Notes under the pieces: generated by a model
What the model was told of the DNA's origin: nothing
The model's database searches: none
What the model saw: the letters and a program-made list of their open reading frames with translations, nothing else
In this document: in pieces, positions 23,389 through 24,817 of the stretch
How positions within the stretch are numbered: the stretch's first letter is position 1
Layout: each line of letters starts with the position of its first letter
Made by a program: the position numbers and the translations under genes
Assembly: GCA_031430375.1 (NCBI GenBank)
Contig: JANPBJ010000267.1
Coordinates: forward strand, 1 to 24,817
DNA from: JAENVU01 sp031430375
Lineage (GTDB): Bacteria > Actinomycetota > Acidimicrobiia > IMCC26256 > JAENVU01
Reading direction: 5' to 3'
Length of the DNA: 24,817 bases

Positions 23389-23979
23389 TTGTCGAATTCG
23401 GACGTTGCGGTAGTGGGCTTCCTGACCCGGCCCGAACGCGAGATCATCGAGGCCGCCGCGGAACGGCTCGTTCCTCCCACCGTCGACGGTCACCCGGGCG
23501 CTCGTGCTCTCGGCGTCATCGAGTACATCGACGGTCTGCTCGATGCCTTTTCGGTGGATCCACCGCGCATCTGGGCGGGTGGCCCCTTCTCGGGGCGAGC
23601 CGGTGGCCGCGCCCAGTTTGGCGAGTTCATGACCCTTTCACCGCTCGAGGCGCTCGCGTGGCGGACCCGGATCGAAGGGTCACTCGGCATCGCCGAACGC
23701 GAACGCATGGGTCCGATCGCCGGTTGGCAGACGCAATATCGCGATGGAGCCGCCGCGCTCGGATCAGACTTCGCAATAGCCGACGCCGCAGAACAAGACC
23801 GTCGGCTCGAGTCCCACACGGAGTTTCGCGATCTGCTTTACCAACACGTCGTGGAGGGCGCGTACGCGGCACCCGAGTACGGCGGTAATCGAGACCTCCG
23901 CGCCTGGCAGGCCATCGAGTTCCCCGGCGACGTCCAACCCCGCGGCTACACCGACGCCGAGGTGGAAGGACGTGAGTGA
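23389..23979 (+). CDS. Gluconate 2-dehydrogenase subunit 3-like protein
   Basis: A protein of about 196 residues resembling the small subunit 3 of membrane-associated gluconate 2-dehydrogenases. LTRPEREIIEAAAERLVPPTVDGHPGARALGVIEYID is the typical opening, and the DLLYQHVVEGAYAAPEYGGNRDLRAWQAIEFPGD region is typical of the end. The partner, a GMC oxidoreductase, begins at 24063 with only the tiny ORF between. Classical members are exported with a Tat signal; none is seen here, so the pair may work in the cytoplasm. The first start in frame is a TTG at 23389; the GTG at 23413, just before the conserved region, is a fair alternative, and I cannot decide. The end overlaps the tiny ORF start by 8 bases. 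Confidence 0.8.
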   Translation: MSNSDVAVVGFLTRPEREIIEAAAERLVPPTVDGHPGARALGVIEYIDGLLDAFSVDPPRIWAGGPFSGRAGGRAQFGEFMTLSPLEALAWRTRIEGSLGIAERERMGPIAGWQTQYRDGAAALGSDFAIADAAEQDRRLESHTEFRDLLYQHVVEGAYAAPEYGGNRDLRAWQAIEFPGDVQPRGYTDAEVEGRE

Positions 23980-24061
23980 GGCGCCGGCTCCGAAGCACCC
24001 GGCCCACGGTCGCCGAACGGGGCCCGACCGGCCCGGCCCGCAGGGCCAAGAGGGGATATGA
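23972..24061 (+). CDS. Tiny ORF, copy 2 (29 residues, MSEA...GPDRPGPQG)
   Basis: GTG at 23972, overlapping the end of the previous gene by 8 bases, opens 29 codons ending in TGA at 24059-24061. The peptide starts MSEA, shares K, PA and RR with copy 1 at 7701, and has the same GPDRPGPQG. The stop TAA that ends copy 1 is CAA here, so four residues (QEGI) are added and the frame closes one base before the next GTG at 24063. GGAAGGA at 23964-23970 is very close to the GTG. Six of the first 16 codons encode different residues from copy 1, while the last nine codons before the copy 1 stop are identical base for base. Function unknown. Confidence 0.5.
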   Translation: MSEAPAPKHPAHGRRTGPDRPGPQGQEGI

Positions 24062-24062
24062 C
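23972..24062 (+). repeat. 91-bp gene-start repeat unit, copy 2
   Basis: GTG-to-GTG distance is 91 bases, the same as copy 1 at 7701-7791. The block 24011-24071 differs from 7740-7800 at 4 of 61 positions. It includes the two possible hairpins, the GAGGGG ribosome site (24050-24055) and the nested ATG-ACG-TGA over the GTG start of the downstream gene. Confidence 0.85.
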
Positions 24063-24817
24063 GTGAGCGAAGCGACCCGCCAATGGGACGCAGTGATCAT
24101 CGGGACCGGCCCGGCCGGTGCCACGGCCGCGGAGGTACTGACTGGCGCGGGGTGGTCGGTACTCATGCTCGAGAAGGGCCGAAATCATCTGCTCGCGCTC
24201 GAGCCGCCGTTCGGACCGCTCGGTCACGTCTCGAACGACGAGTTGAAGTTCATGCGTCGCCACTTCCTCGGTCCCGATCCGTGGTTAGAACCGCGCACCT
24301 TCCGTCGGTCGGAGGCCGACGGCGATCGCATGGAAACCGGTGACGTCAACAACCTTCCTTCCACTGTGGGCGGGGGCGGATTCCACGCCGACGGCAAGCT
24401 CCCCCGATTCCGAGAGGACGACTTCACACCACTGAGTACTTCGGGTCCGGTTGAGGGCGCGGACATCGTCGATTGGCCAGTCGACTACGACGAGATGGAG
24501 CCGTACTACGCAGCCGCCGAGCGCGTGGTCGGCGTCGCCGGTGAGGCGGGCGCCAACCCGTTCGCCTCGTGGCGAGCCGATCCGTATCCGATGCCCCCCG
24601 GTCCGGACATGTACTGCGCCGTGCTCACCAGTGACGCGGCGACCCGGATGGGTTACCACCCGTACCGTGCGCCAAGCGGCGTGAACAGCGTGGAGTACGA
24701 CGGCCGCCCCGCGTGTAATAACTGCGGATTCTGTGGCTACTTCGGCTGCCCGATCGACGCGAAGGGCGATCCCGTCGCACCACTGCGCCACGCGCTGCGC
24801 ACCGGCAACTGCGAGAT
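24063..24817 (+). CDS. GMC oxidoreductase / gluconate 2-dehydrogenase large-subunit-like protein (cut by window edge)
   Basis: The frame is open from the GTG at 24063 to the right edge (251 codons). The N-terminus WDAVIIGTGPAGATAAEVL is a Rossmann FAD-binding motif, followed by LMLEKG at the end of the second strand. VNNLPSTVGGGGFH is the GMC signature around the flavin, and DWPVDYDEMEPYYAAAERVVGV is typical of the gluconate/choline dehydrogenase group. A cysteine cluster, Cys218-x2-Cys221-x2-Cys224-x4-Cys229, as seen in many gluconate-dehydrogenase-like GMC proteins, could bind a metal or an iron-sulfur centre. No Tat signal is present. The small subunit is encoded just upstream, and the ribosome site lies in the 91-bp repeat. 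The substrate (sugar, polyol or sterol-like alcohol) is unknown. Confidence 0.88.
   Translation, partial: MSEATRQWDAVIIGTGPAGATAAEVLTGAGWSVLMLEKGRNHLLALEPPFGPLGHVSNDELKFMRRHFLGPDPWLEPRTFRRSEADGDRMETGDVNNLPSTVGGGGFHADGKLPRFREDDFTPLSTSGPVEGADIVDWPVDYDEMEPYYAAAERVVGVAGEAGANPFASWRADPYPMPPGPDMYCAVLTSDAATRMGYHPYRAPSGVNSVEYDGRPACNNCGFCGYFGCPIDAKGDPVAPLRHALRTGNCE

Noticed and set aside
23627..24166. Minus-strand frame sharing a LRAGPVGPRSA string with another minus-strand frame at 7311-7940
   Set aside because: The shared string is only the antisense reading of the 91-bp repeat, not evidence of two related minus-strand proteins.
1..24817. CRISPR array, insertion sequence with transposase, or rRNA
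   Set aside because: I saw no regularly spaced direct repeats, no transposase or integrase motifs, and no rRNA-like sequence in the window.

Overview
The window is GC-rich, densely coded bacterial DNA. It uses many GTG starts and some TTG starts, and several genes appear to have leaderless promoters (a TANNNT box 6-7 bases before the start codon). Acyl-CoA dehydrogenases, SCP-x-type thiolases, DUF35 proteins, SDRs, HyuA/HyuB proteins and GMC oxidoreductases occur side by side. Together this suggests a high-GC actinobacterium, most likely an uncultured Acidimicrobiia-type aerobic heterotroph. That placement is inferred from gene content and style, not from a marker gene.

Layout. 1-403 (-) is the N-terminus of a secreted or anchored protein with an N,N-dimethylformamidase-large-subunit-like domain. 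532-1713 (+) is an acyl-CoA dehydrogenase. 1717-2712 (-) is a secreted beta-helix protein. 2854-2926 (-) is tRNA-Cys(GCA). 3026-5050 (+) is a membrane acyltransferase-3/SGNH protein. 5084-8604 (+) is a catabolic run: an HMG-CoA-synthase-like/DUF35 fusion, an SCP-x-type thiolase, a tiny ORF and an enoyl-CoA isomerase/hydratase. It is followed by a secreted heparinase II/III-like protein (8608-11391). 11471-15125 (+) is a second acyl-CoA cluster: SDR, acyl-CoA dehydrogenase, a GvpU-like protein and a short acyl-CoA dehydrogenase. 15158-16040 holds an XRE/nucleotidyltransferase pair that looks like a toxin-antitoxin module. 16274-19135 is a lipoprotein in which a subtilisin-type protease sits inside a beta-propeller. 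19216-23110 encodes a HyuB/HyuA pair. 23120-23302 (-) is a 60-residue protein. From 23389 to the right edge there is a gluconate-2-dehydrogenase-subunit-3-like protein, a second copy of the tiny ORF, and a GMC oxidoreductase cut by the edge.

How the genes may work together. The acyl-CoA dehydrogenases, isomerase, SDR, thiolase and DUF35 protein supply the classes of enzyme needed for beta-oxidation-like breakdown of acyl-CoA or of sterol/terpenoid side chains. The HyuAB pair and the GMC pair could prepare substrates. The SDR operon and hyuBA share an almost identical palindromic operator (CTGAC-N6-GTCAG) over the promoter, so one regulator probably controls both.

Most striking observations. 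(i) A 91-bp unit encoding a tiny MSEA...GPDRPGPQG peptide occurs twice, 16 kb apart. Each copy sits exactly between the end of one gene and the GTG start of an unrelated catabolic gene and supplies that gene's ribosome binding site. (ii) A protease is inserted between blades 2 and 3 of an apparent seven-bladed propeller. (iii) A thiolase is paired with an HMG-CoA-synthase-like/DUF35 fusion that seems to have lost its catalytic cysteine. (iv) A GvpU homologue lies within a fatty-acid-type cluster.
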